64,000 nt of DNA from Methylococcales bacterium (GTDB lineage Bacteria; Pseudomonadota; Gammaproteobacteria; Methylococcales; Methylomonadaceae). The position numbers and the translations under genes are program-made. The stretch spans positions 1 through 64,000 of the forward strand of contig JAPLRR010000040.1 in the NCBI GenBank assembly GCA_026399075.1. The letters run 5' to 3'. Shown here in pieces: positions 1 through 12,272 of this stretch. Position 1 is the first letter of the stretch. Every line of letters begins with the position of its first letter. The notes under the pieces were generated by a model, which ran no database searches, was not told the origin of the DNA, and worked only from the letters and a program-made list of their open reading frames with translations.

Positions 1-145
1 GGTGGAAATGGTAATGCCGGGGGACAATATTTCCGTCAAGGTTAAATTGATTTCACCGATTGCTATGGAAGACGGCTTGCGTTTTGCAATCCGTGAAGGT
101 GGTCGTACCGTCGGTGCGGGTGTTGTTGCATCAATCATTGAATAA
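1..145 (+). CDS. tuf: Elongation factor Tu, 3' end only (tuf copy 1)
   Basis: This is the last 47 codons of a tuf gene whose start lies before the window. It encodes the end of EF-Tu domain 3, which helps hold aminoacyl-tRNA. The reading frame starts at base 2 and reads VEMVMPGDN, ending VVASIIE and TAA at 143-145. The first 141 bases are identical to the second tuf copy (16431-16571), as expected for duplicated tuf genes kept alike by gene conversion. The copies diverge only at the last sense codon, GAA here and GAT in copy 2. Its place before tRNA-Trp and secE matches the tufB position in gammaproteobacteria. Confidence 0.97.
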   Translation, partial: VEMVMPGDNISVKVKLISPIAMEDGLRFAIREGGRTVGAGVVASIIE

Positions 146-194
146 TACTTTAATTTAGTATATCATAGTAAGTTCTGTAAAGTTTTGTCTGAAT

Positions 195-270
195 AGGTCA
201 GTAGTTCAATTGGTAGAATGGCGGTCTCCAAAACCGCTGGTTGGGGGTTCGAGCCCCTCCTGGCCTGCCA
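195..270 (+). tRNA. trpT: tRNA-Trp (anticodon CCA)
   Basis: A full cloverleaf can be folded. The acceptor stem is AGGTCAG (195-201) with CTGGCCT (260-266), including one T-G wobble. The anticodon stem is GCGGT/ACCGC around anticodon CCA at 228-230. The T-loop GTTCGAG and an encoded CCA end (268-270) are present. A tRNA-Trp between tufB and secE is a common gammaproteobacterial arrangement, so it is probably co-transcribed with one or both neighbours. Confidence 0.97.
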
Positions 271-317
271 CTCAGATAAAGCAAGTCGATATTTTCTATT
301 ATAATAATAACTAACAC

Positions 318-716
318 ATGAATACTCAAGCAGAGCCAGCGGCATCAGTTGCTGATATTGTCAAGCAAGTTTTTTCTGTCGTTTTTGTCGTTGCGGGAGT
401 GGGTGGATTTTATTATTTCTCCACAGATCATTCCTTTATTAAAGAAGTTGGGCTCCTATATAGGGTTTTAGGCTTGCTTGCTATTGTATTGATGGCTCTC
501 GGCATGTTTTTAACTACAAATTTGGGTCGTTCAGTTTGGGCTTTTGTCCTCGAGTCGAAGCAAGAGGTTAGAAAAGTCGTTTGGCCTACGCGTGACGAAA
601 CTACTAGAACCACTTTGCTAGTGTTTGCAATGGTTTTTATCGTTGGGTTGATCCTTTGGTTTCTTGATATGTTCCTCTTTTGGGGTGTGCGTTTTTTGAC
701 TGGTCAGGGCGGGTAA
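318..716 (+). CDS. secE: Preprotein translocase subunit SecE
   Basis: This 132-residue protein has three predicted membrane helices (about residues 15-32, 47-66 and 98-120), the long proteobacterial form like the 127-residue E. coli protein. The conserved cytoplasmic amphipathic segment before the last helix, ending [13 protein letters not shown], is clear. SecE clamps SecY (encoded at 25585) in the inner-membrane Sec channel. It sits 4 nt before nusG, the usual secE-nusG pair. Confidence 0.95.
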   Translation: MNTQAEPAASVADIVKQVFSVVFVVAGVGGFYYFSTDHSFIKEVGLLYRVLGLLAIVLMALGMFLTTNLGRSVWAFVLESKQEVRKVVWPTRDETTRTTLLVFAMVFIVGLILWFLDMFLFWGVRFLTGQGG

Positions 717-720
717 GGAA

Positions 721-1254
721 ATGGCGTTGCGCTGGTACGTTGTGCATGCCTACTCAAACTTTGAAAATAAAGTTAAGCAAGCATTAGAGGAAAGGATAAA
801 GCGTGAGGGTCTTGAGCAATTTTTTGGCAAGATTCTGGTGCCAACTGAAGAAATTGTTGAAATGCGTATGGGGCAGCAGCGAAAAAGTGAAAGAAAATTT
901 TTTCCTGGTTATGTGCTCGTACAGATGGAGTTGACAGATGAAACTTGGCACTTGGTAAAGGATGTTCCTAGGGTTTTAGGTTTTATTGGTGGCACATCTG
1001 ATCGTCCGGCGCCAATATCTGAAAAGGAAGCGATGTCTATATTAAATCGCGTGGAAGAAGGGGTGAATAAGCCTAGGCCAAAAATCCTGTTTGAAGCGGG
1101 TGAGGTTATCCGGGTAATTGATGGCCCATTTAAAGATTTTAACGGCGTTGTTGAAGAAGTAAATTACGAAAAAAATAAATTAAAAATTTCAGTGCTCATA
1201 TTTGGCCGATCAACATCAGTTGAGTTAGGCTTTGGGCAGGTTGAAAAGAGCTAA
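721..1254 (+). CDS. nusG: Transcription termination/antitermination factor NusG
   Basis: The 177-residue product has an N-terminal NGN domain (starting [12 protein letters not shown]) and a C-terminal KOW domain (about residues 125-177, with the signature [13 protein letters not shown]). NusG binds RNA polymerase and links it to Rho or, through S10, to ribosomes. That partner matters here because rpsJ in this window appears damaged at its 5' end. The length is close to the 181-residue E. coli protein. The start follows secE closely with an AAGGA-type ribosome binding site. Confidence 0.97.
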   Translation: MALRWYVVHAYSNFENKVKQALEERIKREGLEQFFGKILVPTEEIVEMRMGQQRKSERKFFPGYVLVQMELTDETWHLVKDVPRVLGFIGGTSDRPAPISEKEAMSILNRVEEGVNKPRPKILFEAGEVIRVIDGPFKDFNGVVEEVNYEKNKLKISVLIFGRSTSVELGFGQVEKS

Positions 1255-1370
1255 TAGCATAAAACGCAAATTGCGTTTCTGTTGCATTACTGAATCTCTG
1301 TCTGAATAAGATAGGGATTTTTGTGTCTAGGGGGAGCTGAAAAGCGTTTGGACCCATATTGGAGTAAAAA
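1255..1370 (+). promoter_or_regulatory. nusG-rplK leader, possible attenuator and L1 target
   Basis: This 116-nt spacer contains a short hairpin, AAACGC (1262-1267) with GCGTTT (1273-1278), just after the nusG stop, which could be a weak terminator or processing site. The part next to rplK is GA-rich and precedes L11-L1. In other bacteria that mRNA region is bound by excess L1 protein for feedback control. I infer such a site from position only and do not recognise a definite L1 motif. Confidence 0.35.
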
Positions 1371-1802
1371 ATGGCAAAAAAAATAACCGCATACATAAAG
1401 TTGCAAGTTAAAGCGGGTGAAGCAAACCCGAGCCCACCTGTGGGCCCTGCATTGGGTCAACGTGGGGTCAATATTATGGAGTTTTGCAAGGCGTTCAATG
1501 CCAAAACACAGGATGTTGAAAAAGGCCTGCCCCTGCCTGTTGTAATAACAGTTTACAGTGACCGTAGTTTTACATTTATAACTAAAACGCCACCTGCTTC
1601 GATTCTTTTGAAAAAAGCGGTAGGCATTAAAAGTGGCAGCAGCAATCCGAATACTAAGAAAGTTGGTACAGTAACCTTGGCTCAGTTGGAAGAAATTGCA
1701 AAAACTAAAATGGAAGATTTGAATGCTGCAAATCTTGAGGCGGCAGTTAAAACAATTGCAGGCAGTGCGCGTAGCATGGGCCTGAATGTTGAGGGGTTAT
1801 AA
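1371..1802 (+). CDS. rplK: 50S ribosomal protein L11
   Basis: The 143-residue protein is one residue longer than E. coli L11. It has the proline-rich N-terminal domain ([24 protein letters not shown]) that contacts elongation factors and stringent factor RelA, and a C-terminal 23S rRNA binding domain ending [12 protein letters not shown]. It forms the GTPase-associated centre with L10 and L12. The stop codon overlaps the rplA start by one base (TAATG), suggesting translational coupling in an L11-L1 operon. Confidence 0.97.
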   Translation: MAKKITAYIKLQVKAGEANPSPPVGPALGQRGVNIMEFCKAFNAKTQDVEKGLPLPVVITVYSDRSFTFITKTPPASILLKKAVGIKSGSSNPNTKKVGTVTLAQLEEIAKTKMEDLNAANLEAAVKTIAGSARSMGLNVEGL

Positions 1803-2497
1803 TGGCAAAGCTATCAAAAAAAGCAAAACTTATTAAAAGCAAGGTTGATAGGGCTAAGCAGTACTCAGTTACTGAAGCTGTGGCGATTCTGAAAGAACTT
1901 ACAACCACAAAATTTAATGAAGCTATAGATGTCAGTGTTAATTTGGGTGTAGACCCACGTAAATCTGACCAAAATGTCCGTGGTGCAACGGTATTACCTA
2001 ACGGAACGGGTAAAACAGTACGGGTAGCCGTTTTTACCCAAGGCCCTAGTGCAGATGCCGCAACAGCAGCTGGCGCAGATATTGTTGGTATGGAAGATTT
2101 GGCGGAGTTGGTCAAAAAAGGTGAAATGAATTTTGACGTGGTTATTGCTTCACCAGATGCTATGCGGGTGGTTGGTCAATTAGGCCAAATTTTGGGTCCT
2201 AGGGGTTTAATGCCAAATCCGAAAGTGGGGACAGTTACAGCGGATGTTGCTACGGCAGTCAAAAATGCAAAGTCTGGTCAAGTTCGCTACCGTACCGATA
2301 AATCAGGTATTATCCATTGCACACTAGGTAAAGTGACCTTTGGGGCAGCAGAAATTCAAGGAAACTTAGAAGCCTTGTTGTCTGACTTAAGAAAAGCTAA
2401 GCCAACAGCAGCAAAAGGTGTTTATATCAAAAAAATAACATTGTCTTCCACAATGGGTCCAGGTTTGTGGCTAGATCCAAGCAGTATTTCAAGCTAA
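1802..2497 (+). CDS. rplA: 50S ribosomal protein L1
   Basis: The product is 231 residues, close to E. coli L1 (234). The family signature around [15 protein letters not shown] is present near residue 140. L1 forms the mobile stalk that helps E-site tRNA release and, in known systems, represses its own L11-L1 mRNA. The start codon overlaps the rplK stop by one base. The C-terminus ([13 protein letters not shown]) is typical in form. Confidence 0.97.
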   Translation: MAKLSKKAKLIKSKVDRAKQYSVTEAVAILKELTTTKFNEAIDVSVNLGVDPRKSDQNVRGATVLPNGTGKTVRVAVFTQGPSADAATAAGADIVGMEDLAELVKKGEMNFDVVIASPDAMRVVGQLGQILGPRGLMPNPKVGTVTADVATAVKNAKSGQVRYRTDKSGIIHCTLGKVTFGAAEIQGNLEALLSDLRKAKPTAAKGVYIKKITLSSTMGPGLWLDPSSISS

Positions 2498-2514
2498 GAA
2501 TTTTAGAACTTTGG

Positions 2515-2698
2515 GTTGCCGCTTAACCCGGTAACCGTCAAAGACCGCAGGTGTGAAAACTTAATACTGGCATAGCTAAAAGCTATGCTCCTGCGCAGGC
2601 GGGGATGGAACCTATAAAGGGGACAAGAGCCGTAAGGGGCATCCATCAGGATGTGTTTTATCAATCCTGGAATATCCAGAAAATACCGGAGCTAAGCT
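2515..2698 (+). ncRNA. L10 leader (ribosomal protein autoregulatory RNA)
   Basis: The mRNA leader before rplJ carries the core of the gammaproteobacterial L10 leader. AAAGACCGCAGGTG is followed by CTTAAT, then CCTGCGCAGGCGG pairs back to the ACCGCAGG strand, and GAGCTAAGC lies directly before the GTG start. In E. coli the L10-L12 complex binds this region and blocks translation of rplJ and rplL. A predicted ORF at 2605 inside the leader is not a real gene. Confidence 0.85.
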
Positions 2699-3196
2699 GT
2701 GGCACTAAATTTAGATGGCAAAAAAGCTGTCGTAGAAGAAGTTGCTCAATTCGCTGCAAAAGCGCATTCTGCTGTGGTGGCAGAATACCGTGGCTTAACC
2801 GTTACGGAATTGACAGAACTGCGAAAAACGGCTAGAGAAACAGGCGTTTATTTGCGTGTTGTGAAAAATACACTAGCAAGACGGGCTATTGCTGGGACAG
2901 AATTTGAATGTATGCAAGAGGCGCTAGTAGGCCCCTTGATTATTGCATTTTCAATGGAAGATCCTGGTTCAGCAGCACGTTTGATTAATGACTTTGCAAA
3001 AACGCACGACAAATTAATCACCAAGATTGTTGCTATTGGCGGTCAAGCATTTGATGGGTCTGAATTGGCTCGATTGGCAAGATTGCCAACGCGTAATCAA
3101 GGCATCAGTCTGTTGATGTCGGTTATGAAGGAACCTGTTGCAAAATTGGTTCGTACAATTGCCGCAGTCAAAGATAATATGCAAGAAGCCGCATAA
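2699..3196 (+). CDS. rplJ: 50S ribosomal protein L10
   Basis: I take the GTG at 2699 as start because the protein then begins [15 protein letters not shown], aligning with E. coli MALNLQDKQAIVAEV, and the length (165) equals the E. coli protein. L10 is the stalk base: its N-terminal domain binds 23S rRNA and L11, and its C-terminal helix carries L7/L12 dimers. The L10 leader directly upstream suggests autogenous control. The next gene, 41 nt later, is its partner rplL. Confidence 0.96.
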   Translation: MALNLDGKKAVVEEVAQFAAKAHSAVVAEYRGLTVTELTELRKTARETGVYLRVVKNTLARRAIAGTEFECMQEALVGPLIIAFSMEDPGSAARLINDFAKTHDKLITKIVAIGGQAFDGSELARLARLPTRNQGISLLMSVMKEPVAKLVRTIAAVKDNMQEAA

Positions 3197-3237
3197 TTCA
3201 TATCCAGTTAATACCAATTATTTTAGAGGAATACAAA

Positions 3238-3603
3238 ATGGCGATTACACAAGCCGACATCATTGAAGCAGTTTCTAACATGACCGTTATGGAAATCGTT
3301 GATCTAATTTCAGCGATGGAAGAGAAGTTTGGTGTGACTGCGGCTGTTGCAGCGGCAGCACCAGCGGCAGCAGCAGCTGTTGTTGAAGAACAAACAGAAT
3401 TTGATGTTATTTTGACTTCATTTGGCGACAATAAAGTGGCCGTTATTAAAACAGTGCGTGGTATCACTGGATTGGGCCTTAAAGAAGCCAAAGATGCAGT
3501 TGAGGGCGTACCAACTGTATTGAAAGAAGGCATTCCAAAAGCTGAAGCAGAAGACATTAAAAAGCAGCTTACTGAAGCGGGCGCTACTGTCGAAGTTAAA
3601 TAA
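3238..3603 (+). CDS. rplL: 50S ribosomal protein L7/L12
   Basis: The product is 121 residues, the same as E. coli. It has an N-terminal dimerisation helix, an alanine-rich hinge (about residues 36-52, [12 protein letters not shown]) and the factor-binding C-terminal domain ([13 protein letters not shown]). L12 recruits EF-Tu, EF-G (both encoded in this window), IF2 and RF3 to the ribosome. A GAGGA ribosome binding site precedes the ATG. Confidence 0.98.
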   Translation: MAITQADIIEAVSNMTVMEIVDLISAMEEKFGVTAAVAAAAPAAAAAVVEEQTEFDVILTSFGDNKVAVIKTVRGITGLGLKEAKDAVEGVPTVLKEGIPKAEAEDIKKQLTEAGATVEVK

Positions 3604-3622
3604 CTAAGATTTTGACACCATT

Positions 3623-3700
3623 GAAGGGATGCCTAACGGCATCCCTACTTAAAGTATGGCTGGTGGCTTGTGCCACCGGCCTTTTACTGTTTGTAACAAA
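3623..3700 (+). terminator. rplL-rpoB attenuator region with two hairpins
   Basis: Two hairpins lie between rplL and rpoB. The first is AGGGATGC with GCATCCCT around a short loop, and the second is GGCTGGTGGC with GCCACCGGCC followed by TTTT. In E. coli this spacer holds a partial terminator and an RNase III site that lower rpoBC expression relative to the ribosomal protein genes. The same role is inferred here. The second hairpin with its short T run is the better terminator candidate. Confidence 0.6.
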
Positions 3701-3743
3701 TACACAGTAGAAATAATTCATGACGAAAAGGTTTGGAAGCGAT

Positions 3744-6700
3744 ATGTCCTACTCTTTTACCGAAAAAAAGCGTATTCGAAATAACTTTGGAAAAAGTACT
3801 GAAGTACTTGATGTTCCTTATCTCCTAGCAACTCAAATTAATTCATACGCTGGTTTTTTACAATCCGGTGTATCACCAGAAAGGCGTGCTGACATTGGTT
3901 TGCACGCCGCATTTTCCAGTGTGTTTCCAATTGAAAGCCACTCAGGCTATGCTGTATTGGAATATGTGAAGTATCGGTTGGGGGAGCCAACTTTTGACGT
4001 AAGGGAGTGTCAACAAAGGGGGGCGACTTACGCTGCACCCCTACGCGTATTGGTGCGCTTAGTTATCTATGATAAAGAAGCAGCAGCTAATGCCAAAGTT
4101 GTTAAGGATATTCGCGAACAAGAAGTGTACATGGGCGAATTGCCGCTGATGACAGATAACGGCACTTTTGTGATCAATGGCACGGAGCGCGTTATAGTTT
4201 CCCAGTTACATCGTTCTCCGGGTGTGTTTTTTGACCATGATAAAGGTAAGACACATTCATCTGGTAAGTTATTGTTTAACGCTAGGGTGATCCCTTATCG
4301 CGGATCTTGGTTAGATTTCGAATTTGACCACAAAGACTGCGTATATGTGCGTATCGACCGCCGACGAAAAATTCCTGCAACTATCTTGCTAAGAGGTTTA
4401 GGTTACGATAACGAGGAAATGATCAACATTTTCTTTGAGTTCAATAAATTTACCTTGACGGCCGACAAGTGCCTTTTTCATATTGTCCCTGAAAGAATGC
4501 GGGGTGAAATTGCGGCATTCGACATAAAAAACAACGATCAGGTTTTGGTGGAGGAAGGTCGTAGGATTACGGCAAAGCATATTCGTGAAATGAATAAAGC
4601 TGGCTTGACTCAAATCATTGCGCCAAAAGAATATCTGGTTGGAAAGATTTTGGGGCACAATCTGATAGACCAATCGACAGGTGAATTGGTGGCAAGCGTC
4701 AATGACGAATTGACAACTGCTTTGGTGGACCGCTGTATAGAGAGTGGCATCACTGAAATTAACACGCTGTTCGTTAATGATTTAGATAATGGTCCGTACA
4801 TTAGCAATGCTATGAGGTTGGACACAACCACAAATGCACTGGAAGCATTGGTTGAAATTTACCGCATGATGCGGCCTGGCGAGCCACCAACGAAAGAATC
4901 GGCTGAGAATTTGTTTCAAAACTTATTTTTTACCAGCGAACGATATGACCTATCGACCGTGGGTAGAATGAAGTTTAATCGGCGGTTAGGTCGTAATGAC
5001 AGTACAGGGCCAGGTACATTAACCAAAGATGACATCATAGATGTCCTTAAAGAACTGATTGCAATTCGTAATGGCAACGGAATCGTTGATGACATCGATC
5101 ATTTGGGCAACAGACGGGTTCGTTCAGTTGGTGAAATGATAGAAAATCAATTTCGCGTTGGCTTAGTCAGGGTTGAGCGTGCAGTTAAGGAGCGACTGAC
5201 TTTGGCTGATTCTGAAGGCTTAATGCCCCAAGAAATTATTAACGCAAAGCCTGTGTCTGCTGCTGTAAAGGAATTTTTTGGTTCCAGCCAGTTGTCCCAA
5301 TTTATGGACCAAAACAATCCATTATCACAGGTGACGCATAAGCGCCGTGTTTCTGCATTAGGGCCAGGGGGCTTGGCACGTGAGCGGGCGGGATTTGAAG
5401 TTCGGGACGTACATGCAACCCATTATGGTCGGGTTTGCCCCATTGAAACACCTGAAGGCCCAAACATTGGTTTGATTAATTCGTTGTCAGTGTATGCACG
5501 CACTAACAATTATGGGTTTTTAGAAACGCCTTACAGAAAAGTAATTGACGGTATAGTGACGGATCAAGTTGACTATCTGTCAGCAATTGAAGAAGGCGAG
5601 TTTGTTATTGCCCAGGCCAGTGTGGCGGTTGATAAAAATGGAAAGCTGGTAGAAGGATTGGTGTCATGCCGACATAAAGACGAATTTGCTTTGGCAATGT
5701 CTGATACGGTTCAGTATATGGACGTATCCTCAAAACAAATCGTTTCTGTCGCGGCGTCAATTATTCCGTTCTTGGAACATGATGATGCTAACCGTGCATT
5801 AATGGGTTCGAATATGCAACGCCAAGCAGTTCCTACTTTGCGTGCTGAAAAACCATTGGTTGGTACAGGTATGGAAAGGACGGTTGCCAAGGATTCAGGT
5901 GTAACTGTCGTGGCTGCCCGTGGTGGTAGTATTGAGGCCGTGGATGCCGCAAGAATTGTGGTGCGGGTAAATGACACGGAAACCGAAACTGGTGCGCCAG
6001 GGGTTGATATTTACAACCTAACAAAATACACCCGCTCTAACCAAAATACTTGCATCAATCAAAAGCCATTGGTAAAACCGGGGGATATAGTTAATGCGGG
6101 GGATATTTTAGCTGACGGCCCGTCTACCGATATGGGCGAGCTAGCCTTGGGGCAAAATATGTTGGTCGCGTTTATGCCGTGGAACGGATATAACTTTGAA
6201 GACTCAATTTTGGTTTCAGAGCGTGTTGTTAAAGAAGACCGTTTTACTACAATACACATCGAAGAAAAAACCTGTGTAGCACGTGATACCAAACATAGCC
6301 CAGAAGAAATTACGGCGGATATTCCAAATGTCAGTGAAGAGGCTTTGTCCAAGCTTGATGAATCAGGCATAGTTTATGTTGGCGCCGAAGTAAAAGGCGG
6401 TGATATTCTGGTGGGTAAAGTCACTCCTAAAGGTGAGACGCAGTTGACACCAGAAGAAAAATTATTGCGGGCGATTTTTGGTGAAAAAGCGGCTGATGTG
6501 AAGGATACTTCGTTGCGTGTTCCTGGAAGTATAGAAGGTACCGTTATTGACGTACAAGTATTTACCCGGGACGGAGTAAAGAAAGATAAGCGTGCCCTTG
6601 ATATTGAGCAAGAAGAAATTAAACGTTACAGAAAGGATCTTGATGACCAGCTAAAAATTCTTGAAGAAGATATTTTTGCCCGTGTTGCCAAATTGCTGAT

Positions 6701-7835
6701 AGGTAAAGTTGCGCAGTCGGGGCCTGGTGGTCACAAAGCCGGCAATGAAATAAGCCAAGATTATTTGAATGGGCTAAAGCATTCCGAATGGTTAAAAATC
6801 AAAATGAAGGATGAAGATATAAATCTTCAATTGGAAACAGTTGTCGCGCAAATTGAGCAGCAACGGAAAGATTTTGATGAAAAGTTTGAAGTCAAGCGGA
6901 AGAAGATCACCATGGGTGATGATTTGGCGCCTGGTGTGCTTAAAATGGTCAAAGTGTATTTGGCAGTAAAAAGGCGCATACAGCCCGGTGACAAAATGGC
7001 GGGGCGTCATGGCAATAAAGGTGTTATTTCCATGATTAGGCCGATTGAAGATATGCCCTATACTGCCGATGGTAATCCAGTAGATATAGTATTAAATCCA
7101 TTGGGCGTACCTTCCCGGATGAATGTTGGGCAGGTGCTTGAAACACATTTGGGTTGGGCGGCAAAAGGCTTAGGTATCAAGATTGGCAAAATGTTGGAAG
7201 CGCAGTATGAGCAGGAAAAAGCTAAAGTCACGGCAATAAGGGAATACCTGGATAAAATATATAACAGTAGCGGCCGCAAGGAAGACTTGGACTCATTTAC
7301 AGACCAAGAAATTTTGGAGATGGCTGGCAATCTGGTGGCTGGAGTACCAATGGCTACCCCAGTATTTGATGGTGCCAGCGAGGAAGATATCCGGACAATG
7401 TTGAAGTTGGCCGATTTGCCAGAACATGGCCAGATTACGCTTTATGATGGCTTGACAGGTGAGCCTTTTGAGCGCGAAGTGACAGTTGGTTATATGTACA
7501 TGTTAAAGTTGAACCACTTGGTGGATGATAAAATGCATGCGCGTTCAACAGGCCCATACAGTCTTGTTACACAACAGCCATTAGGTGGTAAAGCCCAATT
7601 TGGGGGGCAGCGTTTTGGGGAAATGGAAGTCTGGGCTTTAGAAGCTTATGGGGCAGCCTATACATTACAGGAAATGCTCACTGTCAAGTCAGATGACGTT
7701 ACGGGGCGTACCCGCATGTATAAAAATATTGTTGATGGTGACCATAAGATGGAGGCAGGAATGCCAGAATCATTTAACGTATTAATTAAAGAAATCCGTT
7801 CACTAGCGGTCAACATAGAGCTGCAACGGGAATGA
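3744..7835 (+). CDS. rpoB: RNA polymerase beta subunit RpoB
   Basis: I place the start at ATG 3744 rather than 3720, because [17 protein letters not shown] aligns with the start of E. coli RpoB and a GGAAG box lies just before it. The upstream ATG has no ribosome binding site. The product is then 1363 residues. The rifampicin-binding cluster is present with sensitive-type residues ([21 protein letters not shown]). The C-terminal [17 protein letters not shown] and [12 protein letters not shown] motifs are conserved. It pairs with RpoC to form the polymerase catalytic cleft. Confidence 0.98.
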   Translation: MSYSFTEKKRIRNNFGKSTEVLDVPYLLATQINSYAGFLQSGVSPERRADIGLHAAFSSVFPIESHSGYAVLEYVKYRLGEPTFDVRECQQRGATYAAPLRVLVRLVIYDKEAAANAKVVKDIREQEVYMGELPLMTDNGTFVINGTERVIVSQLHRSPGVFFDHDKGKTHSSGKLLFNARVIPYRGSWLDFEFDHKDCVYVRIDRRRKIPATILLRGLGYDNEEMINIFFEFNKFTLTADKCLFHIVPERMRGEIAAFDIKNNDQVLVEEGRRITAKHIREMNKAGLTQIIAPKEYLVGKILGHNLIDQSTGELVASVNDELTTALVDRCIESGITEINTLFVNDLDNGPYISNAMRLDTTTNALEALVEIYRMMRPGEPPTKESAENLFQNLFFTSERYDLSTVGRMKFNRRLGRNDSTGPGTLTKDDIIDVLKELIAIRNGNGIVDDIDHLGNRRVRSVGEMIENQFRVGLVRVERAVKERLTLADSEGLMPQEIINAKPVSAAVKEFFGSSQLSQFMDQNNPLSQVTHKRRVSALGPGGLARERAGFEVRDVHATHYGRVCPIETPEGPNIGLINSLSVYARTNNYGFLETPYRKVIDGIVTDQVDYLSAIEEGEFVIAQASVAVDKNGKLVEGLVSCRHKDEFALAMSDTVQYMDVSSKQIVSVAASIIPFLEHDDANRALMGSNMQRQAVPTLRAEKPLVGTGMERTVAKDSGVTVVAARGGSIEAVDAARIVVRVNDTETETGAPGVDIYNLTKYTRSNQNTCINQKPLVKPGDIVNAGDILADGPSTDMGELALGQNMLVAFMPWNGYNFEDSILVSERVVKEDRFTTIHIEEKTCVARDTKHSPEEITADIPNVSEEALSKLDESGIVYVGAEVKGGDILVGKVTPKGETQLTPEEKLLRAIFGEKAADVKDTSLRVPGSIEGTVIDVQVFTRDGVKKDKRALDIEQEEIKRYRKDLDDQLKILEEDIFARVAKLLIGKVAQSGPGGHKAGNEISQDYLNGLKHSEWLKIKMKDEDINLQLETVVAQIEQQRKDFDEKFEVKRKKITMGDDLAPGVLKMVKVYLAVKRRIQPGDKMAGRHGNKGVISMIRPIEDMPYTADGNPVDIVLNPLGVPSRMNVGQVLETHLGWAAKGLGIKIGKMLEAQYEQEKAKVTAIREYLDKIYNSSGRKEDLDSFTDQEILEMAGNLVAGVPMATPVFDGASEEDIRTMLKLADLPEHGQITLYDGLTGEPFEREVTVGYMYMLKLNHLVDDKMHARSTGPYSLVTQQPLGGKAQFGGQRFGEMEVWALEAYGAAYTLQEMLTVKSDDVTGRTRMYKNIVDGDHKMEAGMPESFNVLIKEIRSLAVNIELQRE

Positions 7836-7984
7836 TGTTCAGAGGGCGGGGAAAGAAATATTAACTCCTGCCTTCCGATTGCAGTCGAATATGCTGGACA
7901 ACACAAACAGAAGCCAAAGGTTGAAAGCAGGGAATACCCCTAATTCGGCCTTCCGTCTTCTGACATCTGAATGAGGACAAACTC

Positions 7985-10900
7985 TTGAAAGATTTAATGA
8001 ATTTCTTAAAGCGCCAAGGTCGTGCCGATGACTTTGACGGTATCAGTATTGGCTTGGCTTCCCCAGATATGATTCGATCATGGTCTTATGGTGAAGTAAA
8101 AAAACCAGAAACTATAAATTACCGTACGTTTAAACCGGAACGTGATGGCTTGTTTTGTGCCAAAATTTTTGGCCCGGTTAGTGATTATGAATGTCTCTGT
8201 GGCAAATATAAGCGGCTGAAGCACCGTGGTGTTATTTGTGAAAAATGCGGCGTGGAAGTCACTTTATCAAAAGTCCGCCGCGAAAGGATGGGGCATATTG
8301 ATTTGGCTAGCCCTGTCGCACACATCTGGTTTTTAAAATCATTGCCATCAAGGATCGCATTGTTGTTGGATATGACACTTCGAGAAATTGAGCGTGTTTT
8401 ATATTTTGAATCTTTTGTCATTCTTGATCCGGGCATGACCCCCTTGGATCAAGGGCAATTGTTGACCGATGATGAATATTTAGATGCCGTTGAGCTACAT
8501 GGTGATGATTTTGTTGCCAAAATGGGGGCTGAGGCAATTTATGATTTACTAAAGGCGATCAACTTAAAGGAACAAGTTGAGACTTTACGCGAAGAAATTA
8601 ATTCAACAAATTCAGAAACAAAGATAAAAAAATACTCAAAGCGCTTAAAAGTGATGGATGCGCTATTGAGTTCAAAAAATCGGCCAGAATGGATGATACT
8701 AAAGGTTCTTCCAGTATTGCCACCTGAATTACGCCCACTTGTCCCATTGGATGGTGGTCGTTTTGCAACATCTGATTTAAATGATTTATATCGTCGTGTC
8801 ATAAACAGGAATAACCGGTTAAATCGTTTGTTGGATTTAAACGCGCCCGACATTATTGTCCGCAATGAAAAACGCATGTTGCAGGAATCAGTTGATGCCC
8901 TGCTTGATAACGGACGTCGTGGCCGTGCAATTACAGGAACAAACAGGCGGCCTTTGAAATCACTTGCCGATATGATTAAAGGCAAGCAGGGGCGTTTTAG
9001 ACAAAACTTGCTAGGAAAGCGGGTAGATTATTCTGGTCGGTCAGTTATCGTGGTGGGGCCAACTTTAAGGTTGCATCAATGTGGATTGCCAAAAAAAATG
9101 GCGCTGGAATTATTTAAACCATTTATTTTTAGCAAACTACAATTCAGGGGGCTTGCCACAACCATAAAAGCTGCAAAAAAAATGGTTGAAAGGGAGGGTG
9201 CGGAAGTATGGGATATCCTTGAAGAAGTGATTCGTGAACATCCAATTTTATTGAACCGCGCACCTACGTTGCACCGCTTAGGAATCCAAGCATTTGAACC
9301 AACTTTGATTGAGGGTAAGGCGATACAGCTGCACCCCTTGGTTTGTAGCGCGTTCAACGCCGATTTTGACGGCGACCAGATGGCAGTACATATCCCTCTG
9401 TCCATAGAGGCACAGCTGGAAGCCAGGACTTTAATGATGGCGACCAATAATATTTTATCGCCAGCCAATGGCGAGCCGGTTATTAACCCGTCCCAAGACG
9501 TGGTGTTGGGTCTATATTACATTAGCCGTGAAAAAATAAATGCCAGGGGAGACGGCAGCATCTTTGTAAGCGTCGGTGAAATCCATAAAGCATTATTGGC
9601 CAAATCAGTGGAGCTGCAATCGAAAATTCAGCTCCGCATTACTGAAAAAGTAGTCAATGAGAACGGTGAGTCTATAGATAAAACCTACCGTGTAAAGACT
9701 ACCGTTGGCCGTGCATTGATTTGGGAAGTTGTGCCAGATCGTATGCCTTATGAATTGGTTAATTGTGATATGACTAAAAAGAACATATCTCGGTTGATCA
9801 ATTACAGCTATCGATATTTAGGGAATAAAGACACTGTCATATTGGCTGACCAATTGATGTATTTAGGTTTTAGGTACGCAACAATTTCGGGTGTGTCTTT
9901 CGGCATTGAAGATATGGCGATACCAGCTAAAAAGATTGATATTATTAAGGCCGCTGACATGGAAGTTAGTGAAATTCAAAGCCAATATGCATCAGGTTTG
10001 GTAACCGATGGCGAACGTTATAACAAAGTTGTGGATATTTGGTCGCACGCAAATGATCAAGTTGCCAAAGTTATGATGGATGGTTTGGGTGAAGAATCGG
10101 TCATTGATGCCGATGGCAATACGGTGAAACAAAAATCATTCAATTCAATTTTTATGATGGCTGAATCAGGGGCTAGGGGTTCAGCGGCCCAGATTCGTCA
10201 GTTAGCTGGTATGCGTGGTTTGATGGCAAAGCCAGATGGTTCAATTATCGAAACCCCAATTACAGCAAACTTTAGGGAAGGGTTGGACGTATTACAATAC
10301 TTTATTTCAACGCATGGTGCGCGTAAAGGTCTGGCTGATACCGCATTAAAAACAGCAAACTCAGGGTATTTGACGCGCAGGTTGGTAGATGTTGCCCAAG
10401 ATTTAGTAATAACAGGTAATGACTGTGGAACTTCTAACGGTCTTATTATGACCCCAATCATTGAAGGTGGTGATGTTGTTGAGCCATTGTCTGAACGGGT
10501 ATTAGGTCGGGTTGCAGTAAATGACATTATGGACGCGGCAGGGGAAAATATAATAGTTCCTGCGAAGACACTATTGGATGAGCACTGGGTTTCTATACTC
10601 GAAGAACAAAGTATCGATCAAGTATTAGTAAGATCCATAATAACTTGTGAAAATAGGCACGGTGTTTGTGCAGCGTGTTATGGTCGCGATCTAGGGCGTG
10701 GACATCTTGTAAATATCGGTGAAGCGGTCGGCGTAATAGCCGCACAATCAATCGGAGAGCCTGGTACTCAGTTGACAATGCGTACTTTCCATATTGGGGG
10801 TGCTGCATCAAGATCAGCGGCAATAAGTAATGTACAGGTAAAATCAGCTGGTACAGTCCGCCTTAATAACCTCAAATCTGTGGTCAATCGCGAAGGCAAT

Positions 10901-12190
10901 TTGGTTGCAGTTTCCCGGTCTGGGGAAGTGGGGGTTGTTGATGACTACGGTCGTGAGAGGGAGCGTTATAAAATTCCTTATGGTGCTGTGCTTTCGGTTC
11001 AGGAAGGGACTAAAATTAACTCAGGTGACATAATTGTCACTTGGGATCCACATACCCACCCTGTAATAACTGAAGTTGATGGGGTTGTGGAGTTAATCCA
11101 TTTCGTTGATGGGGTCACCGTTCAGAAGCAATCAGATGAGGTTACGGGGTTAAGCTCACTGGTGGTCACTGATCCAAAGCAGCGTGGTTCAGCAGGTAAA
11201 GAATTACGGCCTATGGTTAAACTACTTGACGGTAATGGCGAGACAATCTATCTGCCTGGTACAGAGATTCCGGCCCAGTATTTTTTACCTGCTGGAGCTA
11301 TTGCGGGTATTAAAGACGGAGGTGAGGTAAAGGTTGGTGATGTATTGGCTAGGATTCCTCAAGAATCCAGTAAAACCCGCGATATTACCGGTGGTCTTCC
11401 AAGGGTTGCGGATTTATTTGAAGCCCGTAAAACCAAAGATCCGGCCATACTTGCTGAAACGAGTGGCACCATATCATTCGGTAAGGAAACCAAAGGCAAG
11501 CAGCGGGTAATTATTACCGATGCAGCAGGTGAGCAAATTGAAACGTTGATACCTAAGTGGCGTCATATAACAGTATTTGAGGGTGAATACGTAGAAAAAG
11601 GGGAAACGATTGCAGAAGGTGAATTGACACCACATGATATTTTGCGGTTGAGGGGTATTGAGGAGTTGGCAAATTACTTGGTAAAGGAAATTCAAGATGT
11701 TTACCGTTTGCAAGGTGTGAAAATTAATGACAAGCATATTGAAGCGATAATACGGCAAATGCTAAGGAAAGTTGAAATTACAGCTTCTGGAGACACAAGC
11801 TTCGTTAAAGGGGAGCAGATTGAAAGGGCAGTGATGCGGGTTGAAAATGATAAGATGGAAAGTGAAGGAAAAATTCCAGCAAGTTACGAATCAATATTAT
11901 TAGGTATCACAAAGGCATCATTGGCAACAGAATCATTTATATCGGCAGCCTCATTCCAAGAAACCACACGTGTATTGACTGATGCGGCTGTGCGTGGTCT
12001 TAGTGATGGGCTTCAAGGTTTAAAAGAAAATGTGATTGTAGGTAGATTGATTCCGGCAGGGACTGGCTTAGCATTCCATGAAAATAGAAAAAATAGATTT
12101 GCCTTGAATCAAGCAGTAGAGGCTGATGGTTTGATCGTTGATGATGCAGTTGATGTTGAAGAGGCGTTAAAACAAGCTCTGAATGTTTAG
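7985..12190 (+). CDS. rpoC: RNA polymerase beta' subunit RpoC
   Basis: The gene starts with TTG at 7985, preceded by a GAGGA box. The protein begins [11 protein letters not shown] and aligns with E. coli RpoC, which also lacks an ATG start. It has 1401 residues. The catalytic magnesium loop NADFDGDQ falls at residues 458-464, giving Asp460, Asp462 and Asp464 exactly as in E. coli. The N-terminal zinc cysteines lie in [19 protein letters not shown]. The spacer of 149 nt from rpoB holds no recognised site. Confidence 0.98.
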   Translation: MKDLMNFLKRQGRADDFDGISIGLASPDMIRSWSYGEVKKPETINYRTFKPERDGLFCAKIFGPVSDYECLCGKYKRLKHRGVICEKCGVEVTLSKVRRERMGHIDLASPVAHIWFLKSLPSRIALLLDMTLREIERVLYFESFVILDPGMTPLDQGQLLTDDEYLDAVELHGDDFVAKMGAEAIYDLLKAINLKEQVETLREEINSTNSETKIKKYSKRLKVMDALLSSKNRPEWMILKVLPVLPPELRPLVPLDGGRFATSDLNDLYRRVINRNNRLNRLLDLNAPDIIVRNEKRMLQESVDALLDNGRRGRAITGTNRRPLKSLADMIKGKQGRFRQNLLGKRVDYSGRSVIVVGPTLRLHQCGLPKKMALELFKPFIFSKLQFRGLATTIKAAKKMVEREGAEVWDILEEVIREHPILLNRAPTLHRLGIQAFEPTLIEGKAIQLHPLVCSAFNADFDGDQMAVHIPLSIEAQLEARTLMMATNNILSPANGEPVINPSQDVVLGLYYISREKINARGDGSIFVSVGEIHKALLAKSVELQSKIQLRITEKVVNENGESIDKTYRVKTTVGRALIWEVVPDRMPYELVNCDMTKKNISRLINYSYRYLGNKDTVILADQLMYLGFRYATISGVSFGIEDMAIPAKKIDIIKAADMEVSEIQSQYASGLVTDGERYNKVVDIWSHANDQVAKVMMDGLGEESVIDADGNTVKQKSFNSIFMMAESGARGSAAQIRQLAGMRGLMAKPDGSIIETPITANFREGLDVLQYFISTHGARKGLADTALKTANSGYLTRRLVDVAQDLVITGNDCGTSNGLIMTPIIEGGDVVEPLSERVLGRVAVNDIMDAAGENIIVPAKTLLDEHWVSILEEQSIDQVLVRSIITCENRHGVCAACYGRDLGRGHLVNIGEAVGVIAAQSIGEPGTQLTMRTFHIGGAASRSAAISNVQVKSAGTVRLNNLKSVVNREGNLVAVSRSGEVGVVDDYGRERERYKIPYGAVLSVQEGTKINSGDIIVTWDPHTHPVITEVDGVVELIHFVDGVTVQKQSDEVTGLSSLVVTDPKQRGSAGKELRPMVKLLDGNGETIYLPGTEIPAQYFLPAGAIAGIKDGGEVKVGDVLARIPQESSKTRDITGGLPRVADLFEARKTKDPAILAETSGTISFGKETKGKQRVIITDAAGEQIETLIPKWRHITVFEGEYVEKGETIAEGELTPHDILRLRGIEELANYLVKEIQDVYRLQGVKINDKHIEAIIRQMLRKVEITASGDTSFVKGEQIERAVMRVENDKMESEGKIPASYESILLGITKASLATESFISAASFQETTRVLTDAAVRGLSDGLQGLKENVIVGRLIPAGTGLAFHENRKNRFALNQAVEADGLIVDDAVDVEEALKQALNV

Positions 12191-12218
12191 GGCAATAAGA
12201 AGTATTAAAAAAATCGAC

Positions 12219-12247
12219 TTGACCTGTTGAGTAATAGCTAGTATTAT
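12219..12247 (+). promoter_or_regulatory. Sigma70-type promoter for the str operon
   Basis: TTGACC (12219-12224), a 17-nt spacer and TATTAT (12242-12247) match the sigma70 consensus in 5 of 6 and 5 of 6 positions. It lies 29 nt after rpoC and about 120 nt before rpsL, so it probably drives rpsL-rpsG-fusA-tuf. The 11-mer CTTGACCTGTT around the -35 box recurs in the candidate cobQ promoter at 38475. Confidence 0.7.
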
Positions 12248-12272
12248 GTTTTGCTCACATAAGCCGCCGTGC

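Noticed and set aside
2605-2835. ORF inside the L10 leader
   Set aside because: It overlaps the leader and the start of rplJ in another frame.
3198-3557. Antisense ORF over rplL
   Set aside because: Shadow of the alanine-rich L12 gene, with no start signal of its own.
3720-3743. Earlier ATG for rpoB
   Set aside because: No ribosome binding site, and eight extra residues not found in RpoB; ATG 3744 fits the family.
8539-8985. 148-codon antisense ORF inside rpoC
   Set aside because: It lies wholly within a conserved gene and shows no motif.
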